From Pseudomonas triticicola (lineage in GTDB: Bacteria; Pseudomonadota; Gammaproteobacteria; Pseudomonadales; Pseudomonadaceae), in the NCBI RefSeq assembly GCF_019145375.1, contig NZ_JAHSTX010000002.1, positions 252,001 through 316,000 of the forward strand: a stretch of DNA of 64,000 bases, given 5' to 3'. The position numbers and the translations under genes were made by a program. Of this stretch, positions 1-8,839 are shown piece by piece (the first letter of the stretch is position 1; each line of letters starts with the position of its first letter). The notes beneath the pieces were generated by a model. The model saw only the letters and a list, made by a program, of their open reading frames with translations, had not been told where the DNA came from and searched no databases.

Positions 1-1384
1 CGAGCATGCTCAGCAGGGCCTGATAGTGTTTTTCGTCGAGATCGCGATAGGGCCAGGCACGGCGGAACATCGCCAGCAAGGCGTCCTCCGACCATTCCTG
101 GCAACTGACCTCGGCAATGATCTGCTGCGCCAGCACGTCCAGCGGCTTTTCCGGAATCTGCAGCGTATCCAGCTCGCCCCGGCGCACGCAGTCGAGCAGG
201 GCGGCGCACTCGATCAGATCGTCGCGGGTAGTGGCGAACAAACGCCCCTTGGGCGTGCCGCCGACCTGGTGTCCGGAACGGCCAACCCTTTGCAGAAACG
301 CGGCGATCGAACGCGGTGAACTGATCTGGCAGACCAGGTCGACTTCACCGATATCGATGCCCAGTTCCAGTGATGCCGTGGCGATCAGCACTTGCAACTC
401 GCCGCGCTTGAGCCGTTGTTCGGCATCGAGGCGAAACTCCTTGGCCAGGCTGCCGTGGTGCGCAGCCACGGCCTGCTTGCCGAGGCGTTCGCTCAGATGC
501 CGGCTGAGGCGCTCGGCAAGGCGTCGGGTGTTGACGAAAATCAGTGTGGTGCGATGCTCGCGAGCGAGTTCGGCGAGGCGCTCGTACACCAGTTCCCAGA
601 CATCATTGGCCATCACCGCCGACAGCGGCACCGGCGGCACTTCGATGCCCAGATCCCGAGGGCGGGCGTGGCCTATGTCGACGATTTCGCAGGGGCGATC
701 GTGACCGACCAGGAATTGCGCCACGGCTTCTACCGGTTTCTGCGTCGCGGACAGGCCGATGCGGGTCAGCGGTTCGGCGCACAACGCTTGCAGTCGTTCA
801 AGGCTCAAGGACAGATGACTGCCACGCTTGCCGGCGGCCATGGCGTGGATTTCGTCAATGATCACCGTGCGCGTGGTGCCGAGCATCTTGCGCCCGGATT
901 CCGAGCCAAGCAGCACGTACAGCGATTCCGGGGTGGTGACCAGAATGTGCGGCGCGGTCTTGCGCATGGCGGCGCGGTCTTTCTGCGGCGTGTCGCCAGT
1001 GCGTACGGCGGTGGTGATGGTCAGCTCCGGCAGGCCCATTTCGCGCAATTGCGCAGTGATGCCGGCGAGCGGATTCTGCAGATTGATCTGAATGTCGTTG
1101 GACAGTGCCTTCAGCGGCGAGACATAGACCACCAGGGTTTCGGCGGGCAGACCATCGGGGTGTACCAGACCGCGATGGACAAGCTCATCGAGCACGGCGA
1201 GAAACGCGGTCAGGGTTTTGCCGGAGCCAGTGGGCGCGGCGATCAGCGTCGACCGGCGCTGGCGGATCAACGGCCACGCACGGGCCTGAGCGGCGGTGAC
1301 CGCCGGGAAAGTCTTGCTGAACCAGGCGCTGACGGCGGGGTGAAAACCGGCCAGAGCGCTGTCGGCGGGGAGGGGCAGATTCAT
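1..1384 (-). CDS. lhr: Lhr-family DEAD/DEAH-box helicase (5' part, continues past left edge)
   Basis: The frame opens at an ATG at 1384 and stays open on the minus strand to base 1, giving about 461 residues; the 3' end lies outside the window. Visible superfamily 2 helicase motifs, in order, are Walker A APTGSGKT (residues about 50-57), motif Ia SPLKAL, the DEIH box (about 177-180), SAT in GLSATQ, and motif [10 protein letters not shown]. The DEIH box, the spacing and the [23 protein letters not shown] region fit the Lhr group of large 3'-5' helicases, linked in the family to DNA repair, rather than RNA helicases such as RhlE. Family members are usually well over 800 residues, so less than half may be present. 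The gene is transcribed away from the rest of the window. Confidence 0.88.
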   Translation of the reverse strand, partial: MNLPLPADSALAGFHPAVSAWFSKTFPAVTAAQARAWPLIRQRRSTLIAAPTGSGKTLTAFLAVLDELVHRGLVHPDGLPAETLVVYVSPLKALSNDIQINLQNPLAGITAQLREMGLPELTITTAVRTGDTPQKDRAAMRKTAPHILVTTPESLYVLLGSESGRKMLGTTRTVIIDEIHAMAAGKRGSHLSLSLERLQALCAEPLTRIGLSATQKPVEAVAQFLVGHDRPCEIVDIGHARPRDLGIEVPPVPLSAVMANDVWELVYERLAELAREHRTTLIFVNTRRLAERLSRHLSERLGKQAVAAHHGSLAKEFRLDAEQRLKRGELQVLIATASLELGIDIGEVDLVCQISSPRSIAAFLQRVGRSGHQVGGTPKGRLFATTRDDLIECAALLDCVRRGELDTLQIPEKPLDVLAQQIIAEVSCQEWSEDALLAMFRRAWPYRDLDEKHYQALLSML

Positions 1385-1434
1385 GACTGAAGTTATGCGG
1401 GCGGGGGCGGGAAGATGCAAGTACCGTTCGGACG

Positions 1435-1502
1435 CCTTCGCGAGCAGGCTCGCTCCCACCTTGGAATGCGGTCCCCTGTGGGAGCGAGCCTGCTCGCGAA
1501 GG
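1435..1502. repeat. REP pair, family A (inverted repeat)
   Basis: Two perfect 25-bp inverted arms (1435-1459 and 1478-1502) carry the Pseudomonas REP core GGGAGCGAGCCTGCTCGCGA and are separated by 18 bp. The element sits between the divergent helicase and SDR genes. The same core recurs at 4651, 7291, 10179 and 22255. Confidence 0.9.
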
Positions 1503-1660
1503 GGCCGGTCCGGACGGCGCAAATCCGCGGATCTACACTTTACGGATGACGGTTGCGCACTAAACCCGCAAAATGCAACGATTCCGGCAATTATCGACGA
1601 CGGTTCCACGAGGACCGTCGCCAAAGCCATCGTTCCAATCAGACTGGGCCTGCTGACTCT

Positions 1661-2545
1661 ATGCGAATGCGCCTTATGTTACTGGGCGGCGGAAATGCCC
1701 TTGGGCAGGCGCTGATTCGCCTCGGTGCGGAAGAAGACATCGGTTTCCTCGCCCCCCGCCCACCCGAAAACGGCTGGGATGCCGCGAGCCTCACCCAATT
1801 GCTCGACGACACTCGTCCCGATGCGTTGATCAACCTCGCCTACTATTTCGACTGGTTCCAGGCCGAAAGTGTCAGCGAAAGCCGCATGACCGGCCAGGAA
1901 CGCGCCATCGAGCGTCTGGCCGAACTGTGCCAGCACCACAACATTGTCCTCGTGCAGCCGTCGAGCTATCGCGTGTTCGACGGTTCACGTGCTACGGCCT
2001 ACAGCGAAAAAGACGAACCGGTGCCGCTGGGCCTCCGCGGTCAGGCCTTGTGGCGCATCGAGCAAAGTGTGCGCGCGACCTGCCCGCAGCATGTGCTGCT
2101 GCGTTTCGGCTGGCTGCTCGATGACAGCGCGGACGGCACCCTCGGGCGCTTCCTCGCCCGTGCGGAAAAACCCGAAGAGTTATTGCTGGCCGATGATCGT
2201 CGCGGTAATCCGACTCCGGTCGATGACGCCGCACGGGTGATCATCTCCGTGCTCAAGCAACTCGACTGCGCCGCGCCGCTGTGGGGCACTTACCATTACG
2301 CCGGCCATGAAGCGACCACACCGCTGGCGCTGGGCCAGGCTATTCTCACCGAAGCACGCAGCCTGCATCCGCTAGCGATCGAAGCACCGACCGCGCAGGC
2401 CCACGCCGCGCGCCCGGACGCCGCCGAAGAACCGCAGCACGCGGTGCTGGCCTGCAAGAAAATTCTCCACACTTTCGGGATCAAACCGCGCGCCTGGCGT
2501 GCCGCACTCCCGGGTCTACTGGACAGGTTTTACCGACATGGCTGA
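1661..2545 (+). CDS. RmlD-like sugar-nucleotide SDR
   Basis: A 294-aa protein of the extended short-chain dehydrogenase fold, closest to RmlD-type dTDP-4-dehydrorhamnose reductases. The N-terminus [15 protein letters not shown] is a Rossmann nucleotide-binding loop, the middle has [10 protein letters not shown], and the C-terminal half has the [12 protein letters not shown] segment typical of RmlD-like proteins. The Tyr-x3-Lys catalytic signature is not clear, so the reaction is uncertain. The start at 1661 puts the Rossmann motif at the N-terminus; an in-frame upstream extension reads as low-complexity intergenic DNA. It overlaps the next epimerase gene by 8 bp, so the two are translated from one message and probably act on the same sugar nucleotide. 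Confidence 0.8.
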   Translation: MRMRLMLLGGGNALGQALIRLGAEEDIGFLAPRPPENGWDAASLTQLLDDTRPDALINLAYYFDWFQAESVSESRMTGQERAIERLAELCQHHNIVLVQPSSYRVFDGSRATAYSEKDEPVPLGLRGQALWRIEQSVRATCPQHVLLRFGWLLDDSADGTLGRFLARAEKPEELLLADDRRGNPTPVDDAARVIISVLKQLDCAAPLWGTYHYAGHEATTPLALGQAILTEARSLHPLAIEAPTAQAHAARPDAAEEPQHAVLACKKILHTFGIKPRAWRAALPGLLDRFYRHG

Positions 2546-3470
2546 AGGAACAGTTTTAATCACCGGCGGAGCAGGATTCATCGGCTCGCATTTGACCGAC
2601 GCGTTGCTCACCAAGGGCTATGCGGTGCGTGTGCTCGACGATCTGTCGACCGGCAAGCGCAGCAACCTGCCGCTGGACAATCCCAAAGTCGAACTGGTGG
2701 TCGGCGATGTCGCTGATGCCGGCCTGGTCGCCCGCACCATGCAAGGATGCAACGCTGTCGCGCATCTGGCGGCCGTGGCCTCGGTGCAGGCCTCGGTGGA
2801 CGATCCGGTGAAAACCCACCAGAGCAATTTCATCGGCACCCTGAATGTCTGCGAAGCCATGCGCCTGACCGGGGTCAAACGTGTGGTGTATGCCTCCAGC
2901 GCGGCGGTGTACGGCAACAATGGCGAGGGCGAGTCGATTGATGAAGACACGCCAAAAGCGCCGCTGACACCCTATGCCTCGGACAAACTGGCCGGTGAGC
3001 AGTACTTCGATTTCTACCGTCGCCAGCATGGCCTGGAACCGGCAATTTTTCGCTTCTTCAACATCTTCGGCCCACGCCAGGATCCGTCCTCGCCGTATTC
3101 CGGGGTGATCAGCATTTTCAGCGAACGCGCCTCGAAGGGTTTGCCGATCACCGTGTTTGGCGATGGTGAGCAGACTCGCGATTTCCTCTATGTCGGTGAT
3201 CTGGTCGATTTGCTGGTGCAGGCGCTGGAAAAGCCTGATGTACAGGAAGGCGCGGTCAATGTTGGCTGGAATCAGGCGATGAGCCTGAAGCAGATGCTCG
3301 AAGCGTTGAAATCGGTAATCGGTGAGTTGCCGCCCGTGAGTTACGGGCCGGCGCGTTCGGGTGATATCCGCCATTCGCGAGCCGATAACCGACGCTTGCT
3401 GCAGCGCTTCGAAATGCCGCCGCAGACGCCGATGAGTGTCGGGTTGGCGCGCTTGCTCGGGCGCTCCTGA
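2538..3470 (+). CDS. NAD-dependent epimerase/dehydratase (GalE/WbpP-like)
   Basis: A 310-aa extended SDR. It has the NAD-binding motif TGGAGFIGSH near residue 8, the acidic residue after beta-2 (VLDDLST), the serine region SSAAVYG and the active-site Y-x3-K in YASDK, followed by RFFNIFGPRQ. This pattern is that of UDP-glucose/UDP-N-acetylglucosamine 4-epimerases and related dehydratases; the exact substrate cannot be read from sequence. The ATG at 2538 lies inside the end of the preceding SDR gene (ATGGCTGA overlap). The gene is followed by a repeat pair and a strong terminator at 3663, closing a two-gene operon. Confidence 0.87.
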   Translation: MAEGTVLITGGAGFIGSHLTDALLTKGYAVRVLDDLSTGKRSNLPLDNPKVELVVGDVADAGLVARTMQGCNAVAHLAAVASVQASVDDPVKTHQSNFIGTLNVCEAMRLTGVKRVVYASSAAVYGNNGEGESIDEDTPKAPLTPYASDKLAGEQYFDFYRRQHGLEPAIFRFFNIFGPRQDPSSPYSGVISIFSERASKGLPITVFGDGEQTRDFLYVGDLVDLLVQALEKPDVQEGAVNVGWNQAMSLKQMLEALKSVIGELPPVSYGPARSGDIRHSRADNRRLLQRFEMPPQTPMSVGLARLLGRS

Positions 3471-3474
3471 GAAG

Positions 3475-3623
3475 CCCCTCACCCTAGCCCTCTCCCAGGG
3501 GGAGAGGGAACTGACTGAGGTGTTTGTGAGAAGTACGCCGACTTGCGATACCCAGTCGAACTCAGGTTTTGAACAACACACAAATCGGCTCCCTCTCCCC
3601 CGGGAGAGGGCTGGGGTGAGGGG
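3475..3623. repeat. Palindromic repeat pair, family C
   Basis: Left copy CCCCTCACCCTAGCCCTCTC and an inverted right copy ending GGCTGGGGTGAGGGG bracket about 85 bp. Each copy also folds on itself (CCCTCTCCC / GGGAGAGGG). The same pair occurs at 49729-49875, and one copy lies at 38929. This is an intergenic repeat family common in fluorescent pseudomonads. Confidence 0.85.
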
Positions 3624-3662
3624 TCCTGGCCTCCAACGCCCCACATGACTCAGCACCAAATG

Positions 3663-3692
3663 AAAAAGGCGCCCTTCATCAGGCGCCTTTTT
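3663..3692. terminator. Bidirectional rho-independent terminator
   Basis: Perfect 11-bp arms AAAAAGGCGCC and GGCGCCTTTTT flank an 8-nt loop. Because the arms carry A and T tracts it should work on both strands, ending the SDR operon on plus and oprG on minus. Confidence 0.85.
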
Positions 3693-3828
3693 CACGGCCG
3701 GAATATCGCTATCCCTGTGGCGAGGGAATGTTATCCCCCGATCAACTGCGTACGGTCGTCGTCAGGTCTGTGCCTGCCCGCCACCAAGCCTCATTCACCA
3801 CCACGTGAACGTTCAGTAAAAAATCGAC

Positions 3829-4527
3829 TTAGAACTTATAGCCCAAACCGACCATGTAGATGAACGGATCGACATCCACATTCACCCGTGCACGGGTGCC
3901 CGGCGCGACGGCGTTGTTCTCGACGGTCGCGCGGGTATCGATATCGATGTAGCGCACCTGGGCATTGAGCATGATGTTGTCGGTGATCATGTAGTCGGCG
4001 CCGACCTGCCAGGCCAGGCCCCAGGAGTTTTTCGCCTTGAAGTTGCTGAAACCGTTGGCGCTGGCTTCGCTGCCGACGTGTTCGTCGTAGATCCAGGTGT
4101 AGTTGATGCCACCACCCACATACGGTTGGAATGCCGATTTCGAATCCAGCGGGTAGTAGACGACGCTGAGGGTCGGCGGCAGGTGTTTCAGGGTGCCGAG
4201 CTTGCCGTTGGCGGCGGGCAGGGCGGTGCCCTTGAGCTTGACGTCATGCTCGAACGGCGTGGCTGCCAGCAGCTCGATACCGATGTTGTTGGTGAGCATG
4301 TAGGCGAAGTTCAGGCCCAGTTGGGTGTCGCTGCTCATGGTCGCCTTGCCGCCCAGATTGGTGCCGCTCAGCGGACCTTGGTCGACCTTGACGCTGGAGC
4401 TGTCGGCCTTCGGGTTGACGGTGATCGCACCGGCGCGCACGAGGATGTCACCGGCTTCGTGGGCGTGGGCGAGCGGGGCTGCGAGCGCGAGGGCAAACAG
4501 CGGGGCGCTGAGCAAGGACTTGTTCAT
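3829..4527 (-). CDS. oprG: OmpW-family outer-membrane protein OprG
   Basis: A 232-aa protein with a cleavable signal peptide (MNKSLLSAPLFALALAAPLAHA, cleaved before HEAGD) and an eight-stranded OmpW barrel. The mature N-terminus HEAGDILVRAGAITVNP and the C-terminal YMVGLGYKF, ending in Phe, are typical of OmpW/OprG. OprG of P. aeruginosa is a small outer-membrane channel for hydrophobic or small molecules that is strongly induced without oxygen. It sits next to the DUF3299/ABC zinc operon, the same order as PA4063-PA4067 in P. aeruginosa, which supports the symbol. A candidate ANR box lies about 64 bp upstream (4591-4604). Confidence 0.88.
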   Translation of the reverse strand: MNKSLLSAPLFALALAAPLAHAHEAGDILVRAGAITVNPKADSSSVKVDQGPLSGTNLGGKATMSSDTQLGLNFAYMLTNNIGIELLAATPFEHDVKLKGTALPAANGKLGTLKHLPPTLSVVYYPLDSKSAFQPYVGGGINYTWIYDEHVGSEASANGFSNFKAKNSWGLAWQVGADYMITDNIMLNAQVRYIDIDTRATVENNAVAPGTRARVNVDVDPFIYMVGLGYKF

Positions 4528-4590
4528 GGGGGCTCCGAAAGGACATAAAAATTCGATGTCCTAGGGTACGAAGCCGTCTGATACGGTGTT

Positions 4591-4604
4591 TTGACTCAGC
4601 TCAA
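4591..4604 (-). promoter_or_regulatory. Candidate ANR/Dnr (FNR-type) box upstream of oprG
   Basis: On the minus strand the site reads TTGAGCTGAGTCAA, against the FNR-family consensus TTGAT-N4-ATCAA. A TACCCT hexamer near 4561-4567 could be the -10, which would put the box near -41.5, the position of class II FNR-type activation. The link to oprG relies on its known anaerobic induction in P. aeruginosa. Confidence 0.5.
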
Positions 4605-4650
4605 TGAAACAGTGAAGGGGCGGGGGTTTTGTGGAACCTTTGAGGGCCTA

Positions 4651-4714
4651 TTCGCGAGCAGGCTCGCTCCCACCTTGGAATGTGATCACCTGTGGGAGCG
4701 AGCCTGCTCGCGAA
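4651..4714. repeat. REP pair, family A
   Basis: Inverted arms of 23 bp (4651-4673 and 4692-4714) with the GGGAGCGAGCCTGCTCGCGA core, lying between the oprG promoter and the 3' end of the zinc operon. Confidence 0.9.
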
Positions 4715-4748
4715 GACGATAGACCAGCCAATACAAAACTACCGGGAC

Positions 4749-5267
4749 TCACTCCGGCAGCTCATACGCATAAATCTTCTCCGCTTCCATCTGATACCCG
4801 GCATCGGCCAGTTCACTGCTCGAGGCTTTCACCTGCAACGTTCCTTCAACCCAATACGGCTGATACAGCTCATCAAGCTTCACGCCCAGTTCGCTTTTCA
4901 CATGGACGATCTGGTTCGACGGCGGTGGCGGTACGTGGATGCAGGCGCCGAAATACGGCACCAGCAAAAAGTCGGTAGTGCGCCCCTCTTCACTGACTTC
5001 CAGCGGCACGATGTAACCGGGCAGGCGAATGTTCTGTCCGTCGAGGCTCTTCACTACCGGTGCATTGGGCATGTCCTGCTTGGCCGCCGGCGCGGACTCG
5101 GCGGAGAGTGCGTCGCCCATCTTCGACAGGTCGTGCAGCGGGGTCATGTTGGGTACTTCCGGCGCGGCGTCCGGTGGGATCATTTCCGACCAGGTCAGGT
5201 CTTTCGGCGCCGCCGCCCACACGGGCAGGGCGACCAGCATCAGCAGCGCAAGCAGGGCGCGGGGCAT
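4749..5267 (-). CDS. DUF3299 periplasmic protein, last gene of zinc-linked operon
   Basis: A 172-aa exported protein. Residues 1-19 (MPRALLALLMLVALPVWAA) form a signal peptide. The mature part has the DUF3299 features LPGYIVPLE, FLLVPYFGACIHVPPPPSNQ and a conserved C-x-H pair that could bind metal. The start at 5267 was chosen because AGGA precedes it at good spacing and it begins right at the signal peptide; an earlier ATG at 5282 would overlap the permease stop as ATGA. Fourth gene after the DUF2796 protein, ABC ATPase and permease; in P. aeruginosa this set (PA4063-PA4066) is controlled by the zinc repressor Zur. The molecular role is not known to me. Confidence 0.82.
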   Translation of the reverse strand: MPRALLALLMLVALPVWAAAPKDLTWSEMIPPDAAPEVPNMTPLHDLSKMGDALSAESAPAAKQDMPNAPVVKSLDGQNIRLPGYIVPLEVSEEGRTTDFLLVPYFGACIHVPPPPSNQIVHVKSELGVKLDELYQPYWVEGTLQVKASSSELADAGYQMEAEKIYAYELPE

Positions 5268-5278
5268 GGTGAACATCC

Positions 5279-6544
5279 TCATAAACGGATCGACAGGCCA
5301 TCGGCCAGGGATTGGCGATACGCGCGCCAGGCCGGCACGCTGCCCATCAGCAGCGCGGCCGCCAGAATGCCACCGAGCAGCGTCCATTCATACTCGCTCG
5401 GCCATGCCAGTGGCAGGTACAAACCGTAATTGGCCTGCACGTAGCCTTGCGCAGCAGCGATGCCGATGTACAGCAACGCCAGCCCGGCAATCACCCCGGT
5501 CAGCGCCAACGCAAAGGCTTCCAGCACCAGCAGACTCGCGATGTGCCAAGGGCGCGCGCCCACCGAACGCAGAATCGCCATCTCGCGGCGACGTTCGTTG
5601 AGGCTGGTGAGAATCGCCGTGAGCATGCCGATCAGCCCTGTCAGCACAACGAACAGCGAGACCACGAACAAGGCTTTCTCGGCCGTACTCATCAGGCTCC
5701 ACAATTCCTGCAAGGCCACGCCCGGCAGAATCGCCAGCATCGGTTCGCCACGGTATTCGTTGATCTCGCGCTGCAAGGCAAAGGTGGAAATCTTGCTGTT
5801 GAGGCCGAGCATGAACGCGGTGATCGCTTGTGGCGTCAGGTCCATGTTGCGCGCCTGATCAGCGCTGATCCTGCCGTTGCCGCGCGCCGGCACGCCGTTG
5901 TGCCAGTCGATGTGGATCGCCTCCATGCCGCCGAGGCTGATGTGCAACGTGCGGTCCACCGGGGTGCCGGTACGCTGGAGGATGCCGACCACGGTGAAGG
6001 GTTTGTCGTCGTGCTTGACCAGGCTGATCGCCGCCACGCCGTGGGCCAGTACCAGTTTGTCGCCGAGCTTGTAGTGCAGCGCTTCGGCGACTTCGGCACC
6101 GAGCACCACTTCGAAAGGATCGGTGGCAAACGTGCGACCGTCGGCCAGCGCCAAGTGTTGCTGGCGCCCGTACTGGTAGTGCTCGAAGTAGGCTTCGGTG
6201 GTGCCCATCACGCGATAGCCGCGATGGGAATCGCCGAGGGACATGGGTATTGCCCACTTCACTTTCGGGTTGTTGGCGAAGTGTTCAAAGCTGTCCCAAC
6301 GGATGTTGTTGGTAGCGTTGCCGATGCGGAACACCGAATACAGCAGCAGGTTCACCGAGCCCGAACGAGCACCGACGATCAGGTCAGTACCGCTGATGGT
6401 GCTGGCGAAACTGGCCTTGGCTTCGGTGCGCACGCGCTCGACGGCGAGCAGCAGGCACACCGAAAGAGCAATGGCGAAAGCAGTGAGCAATGCGGTGAAA
6501 CGGCGATTGGCCAGGCTGGCCATGGCCAGACGAAACAGATACAT
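5279..6544 (-). CDS. FtsX/MacB-type ABC transporter permease
   Basis: A 421-aa inner-membrane permease. An N-terminal transmembrane helix (about residues 15-37) is followed by a large periplasmic domain of about 230 residues. The C-terminal FtsX domain has three helices and includes LTSLNERRREMAILRSVGA, the usual cytoplasmic coupling segment. Topology fits MacB/LolE-type mechanotransmission systems rather than importers. The ATG at 6544 is one base after the stop of the ATPase gene, so the two are coupled. Its Zur-linked context suggests a role in zinc-dependent envelope homeostasis; the substrate is unknown. Confidence 0.85.
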   Translation of the reverse strand: MYLFRLAMASLANRRFTALLTAFAIALSVCLLLAVERVRTEAKASFASTISGTDLIVGARSGSVNLLLYSVFRIGNATNNIRWDSFEHFANNPKVKWAIPMSLGDSHRGYRVMGTTEAYFEHYQYGRQQHLALADGRTFATDPFEVVLGAEVAEALHYKLGDKLVLAHGVAAISLVKHDDKPFTVVGILQRTGTPVDRTLHISLGGMEAIHIDWHNGVPARGNGRISADQARNMDLTPQAITAFMLGLNSKISTFALQREINEYRGEPMLAILPGVALQELWSLMSTAEKALFVVSLFVVLTGLIGMLTAILTSLNERRREMAILRSVGARPWHIASLLVLEAFALALTGVIAGLALLYIGIAAAQGYVQANYGLYLPLAWPSEYEWTLLGGILAAALLMGSVPAWRAYRQSLADGLSIRL

Positions 6545-6545
6545 C

Positions 6546-7256
6546 TCAGACCTCGGCGGACGTGGCGGCGCGGTTAAGCTCGGCCAGGGACAGGTGACGG
6601 TCGAACAGCGGCGCCAGGCTCTGGTCGTGGCTGACGAACAACAGACTCGATCCGGCCTCGCGGCACTCGGCAAACAACAGACGAATGAAGCTCTCGCGGG
6701 CGTCGTAATCCAGCGCCGAGGTCGGTTCGTCGGCGATCACCAGCTCCGGTTGGCCGATCAACGCGCGGGCGGCAGCGACCCGTTGTTGCTGGCCGATGGA
6801 CAGCGAGTCGGCGCGGCGGCTGAGGATGCTTTCGTCTTTCAGACCCAAGTGCGCGAGCAACGTGGCGGCGGCTTGATCGACGCTGCCGTGGCGCTGTTTC
6901 GCCCGTTGCGCACGCAGTTTCGAGAAATGGCACGGCAACTCAACGTTCTCGCGCACCGAGAGAAACGGCAGCAGGTTGAATTGCTGGAAAATGTAGCCGG
7001 TGTGATCGACACGAAACGTATCGCGCTTGCCGGCAGACAGTTCGGTCAGCTCCTGGCCGAGCAGTCGAATGCTGCCCCGATTGGGCTTCTGCACCCCGCC
7101 GAGCAGGCCGAGCAGGGTGGTCTTGCCGCTGCCGCTGGGGCCTTTGAGAAACAGGGTTTCGCCGGCTTCCAGACGAAACGCCGGGATGTCCAGCAGCGGC
7201 GGGTGACCGGGCCAGTTGAAGCCAAGGTCGGAAAGTTCGATGAGTGCTTGGGTCAT
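6546..7256 (-). CDS. ABC transporter ATP-binding protein (LolD/MacB type)
   Basis: A 236-aa ATPase with Walker A GPSGSGKTT, Q-loop region IFQQFNLLP, signature LSIGQQQRVA, Walker B LVIADEPTSALD and the H-switch FVSHD. The signature and overall size match the LolD/MacB group that pairs with FtsX-like permeases. The start at 7256 (MTQALIEL) is preferred over an ATG 15 bp upstream because family members begin close to the first beta strand; neither has a strong ribosome-binding site. Partner of the permease that follows one base downstream. The gap to the upstream DUF2796 gene holds a REP pair, which may modulate expression within the operon. Confidence 0.87.
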   Translation of the reverse strand: MTQALIELSDLGFNWPGHPPLLDIPAFRLEAGETLFLKGPSGSGKTTLLGLLGGVQKPNRGSIRLLGQELTELSAGKRDTFRVDHTGYIFQQFNLLPFLSVRENVELPCHFSKLRAQRAKQRHGSVDQAAATLLAHLGLKDESILSRRADSLSIGQQQRVAAARALIGQPELVIADEPTSALDYDARESFIRLLFAECREAGSSLLFVSHDQSLAPLFDRHLSLAELNRAATSAEV

Positions 7257-7286
7257 GGCACCGATTTTCATGAAGTGAACACATAA

Positions 7287-7381
7287 CCCTGTGGGAGCGA
7301 GCCTGCTCGCGAAAGCGCTGTGTCAGACATCCACATGTCAGCTGACACGCCGCCTTCGCGAGCAGGCTCGCTCCCACAGGG
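7287..7381. repeat. REP pair, family A, inside the zinc operon
   Basis: Inverted arms CCCTGTGGGAGCGAGCCTGC... (7287-7313) and the mirror copy (7355-7381) with a 41-bp centre. The pair lies between the DUF2796 gene and the ATPase gene of one operon, so it would be transcribed into a long hairpin. Confidence 0.88.
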
Positions 7382-7395
7382 GATTTCGGTGGATC

Positions 7396-7989
7396 CTAGA
7401 ATTTCAGCGCAGCCGATTTCGCCGTCACTTCGGTACCTTGCTGGCCGCTGGCGCTGATCAGTTGTACCTGAATCTTCTGCGTCGCCGGGAAGGTCTTGAA
7501 GATGTTTGCCAGATTCAGCGTGTTCAGCGCGCCCGGTGTGGCGCAGCTGAATTGGTAATGCGCATGGATTTCGCTGTGGTCGTGGTGATGCTCGTGACCG
7601 TCCTTGTCCGCCTCATCTTCGTCGTGATCATCGGCGTCCGGCTTGTCGCCGAACAGCGGGCTTTCCAATTCCTGGCTGACCACCTTGCAACCGGCCGCAG
7701 CGGGCAGGCTGAACAGAGCCAATGGTTTTTCCAGCTGCGCCCGAGCGGCAGCGACTTTGGCCTTGTCGGCATTGGACGTGGCGGCGTGTTCAAAACCGAC
7801 CAGATTCATCGCCGGGCTTTCCAGCTCCAGCTCCAGGGTCTGACCATCAAGCGCGGCGTTCAGCCGGCCCACGCCATGTTCGTGAGCGCCGAGGCTGCCG
7901 TGCTCATGATCGTGATCGTGCTCATCAACCGCATGGGCAGCGGCCAGCGGCAACAGGGCAAACGGCAAAGCGAGCAGCAAACGACGCAT
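7396..7989 (-). CDS. DUF2796 (ZrgA-like) zinc-binding periplasmic protein
   Basis: A 197-aa exported protein with signal peptide MRRLLLALPFALLPLAAAHA followed by two histidine/aspartate-rich stretches: HDHDHEHG just after the cleavage site and DDHDEDEADKDGHEHHHDHS near residues 120-140. Such His-rich DUF2796 proteins (ZrgA in Vibrio) bind zinc in the periplasm. It is the first gene of the four-gene operon and has a Zur-like box directly upstream (8023-8035), so it is expected to be induced by zinc shortage. The ATG at 7989 starts exactly at the signal peptide. Confidence 0.85.
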   Translation of the reverse strand: MRRLLLALPFALLPLAAAHAVDEHDHDHEHGSLGAHEHGVGRLNAALDGQTLELELESPAMNLVGFEHAATSNADKAKVAAARAQLEKPLALFSLPAAAGCKVVSQELESPLFGDKPDADDHDEDEADKDGHEHHHDHSEIHAHYQFSCATPGALNTLNLANIFKTFPATQKIQVQLISASGQQGTEVTAKSAALKF

Positions 7990-8022
7990 GACGGACTCCG
8001 AGAAAAATGAAAAGTTTGTTAT

Positions 8023-8035
8023 GTAATCTTATAAC
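8023..8035 (-). promoter_or_regulatory. Candidate Zur operator of the DUF2796 operon
   Basis: On the minus strand GTTATAAGATTAC matches the Zur consensus GTTATA-N-TATAAC at all but two defined positions. It lies 34 bp upstream of the DUF2796 start, in the AT-rich patch where the promoter must be. Confidence 0.6.
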
Positions 8036-8144
8036 GAAAGTCCGCAGAGTGTGCCCGTGCGCTTGAGATTGCGCAAGACATGGCTAAGCACCGCCCGGGA
8101 TGAGTTCGCGGGCGGTGCTGGGATTGGATGTCATGCTTGCAGAA

Positions 8145-8711
8145 TCAGAAGCCTGCGCCGGGATAATCGAACCAATAGTGTCCCGAAAGAACATCGTTGA
8201 TCATATTTGCGTCGAGCACGCTCGGGGCATCGCGACTGAAACGCTGTCGCCAAGCCGGAAGCCACCAGTAGTTGATGGCTGTTCCGCGCGGAAATACCAC
8301 CAGAGTCAGCACCTCCTTATCCATTTTGCCCTGCGTGTAGAGTTGATGACTGCGATCCATCAGGGCCATGTACTGGTCGATTGGCAGTCTGAACATAAGT
8401 GCCATGGTGAAGATTTTTTCACTCTGACTGAACGCCGAACTCTGCAGTACCCGCAATGCTTCGCAAGTGTGTGAATTCGGTTGACTCGCTATGCTCTGGC
8501 CTTCGGGGGTTGAAAGTATGTCGAAACGATCATCCATGTCTCGCCAGTCGGTCCGGCTATTGCGCTCAAAGTAATCACGAATAACAAGGGTCAGTGGACC
8601 TGCAGTTTCGCCGTCAGCGGGACAAGCCGAAAGATCGGCAGGCAACCAGATGCGCCATGCCACGATGAGCAAGAGTGGGGTCATCAATAGGGCGTAGTAA
8701 CTTCGTTTCAT
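8145..8711 (-). CDS. Unknown membrane-anchored protein
   Basis: A 188-aa protein I cannot assign. Residues about 5-22 (YYALLMTPLLLIVAWRIWL) are hydrophobic and look like an uncleaved signal anchor, leaving a soluble domain outside the membrane. This domain is rich in aromatic residues (WWLPAWRQRF, YWFDYPGAGF at the C-terminus) and has two cysteines near LSACPAD and SHTCEAL that could form a disulfide. The start at 8711 coincides with the anchor; an upstream in-frame extension would have no signal-like character. It is a single gene, pointing away from its upstream neighbour on the plus strand, with no obvious functional partner. Confidence 0.6.
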   Translation of the reverse strand: MKRSYYALLMTPLLLIVAWRIWLPADLSACPADGETAGPLTLVIRDYFERNSRTDWRDMDDRFDILSTPEGQSIASQPNSHTCEALRVLQSSAFSQSEKIFTMALMFRLPIDQYMALMDRSHQLYTQGKMDKEVLTLVVFPRGTAINYWWLPAWRQRFSRDAPSVLDANMINDVLSGHYWFDYPGAGF

Positions 8712-8839
8712 TACAGGGTGCTGTGAGAAAAAGGACACTGTAGATGAATGCTCGATAACCGCCACACTGGACAACGTCGCTTGGCGTTGCACAAGTCCCA
8801 TGGGAGCATGCAGGTCAGAATAATGCAGGAGCGAACTTG

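Noticed and set aside
392..1390. A 332-codon frame on the plus strand
   Set aside because: Antisense to the Lhr helicase, which shows all expected motifs on the minus strand.
7287..7381. Repeats suggestive of a CRISPR array
   Set aside because: Only two inverted copies, not direct repeats with regular spacers; it is a REP pair.
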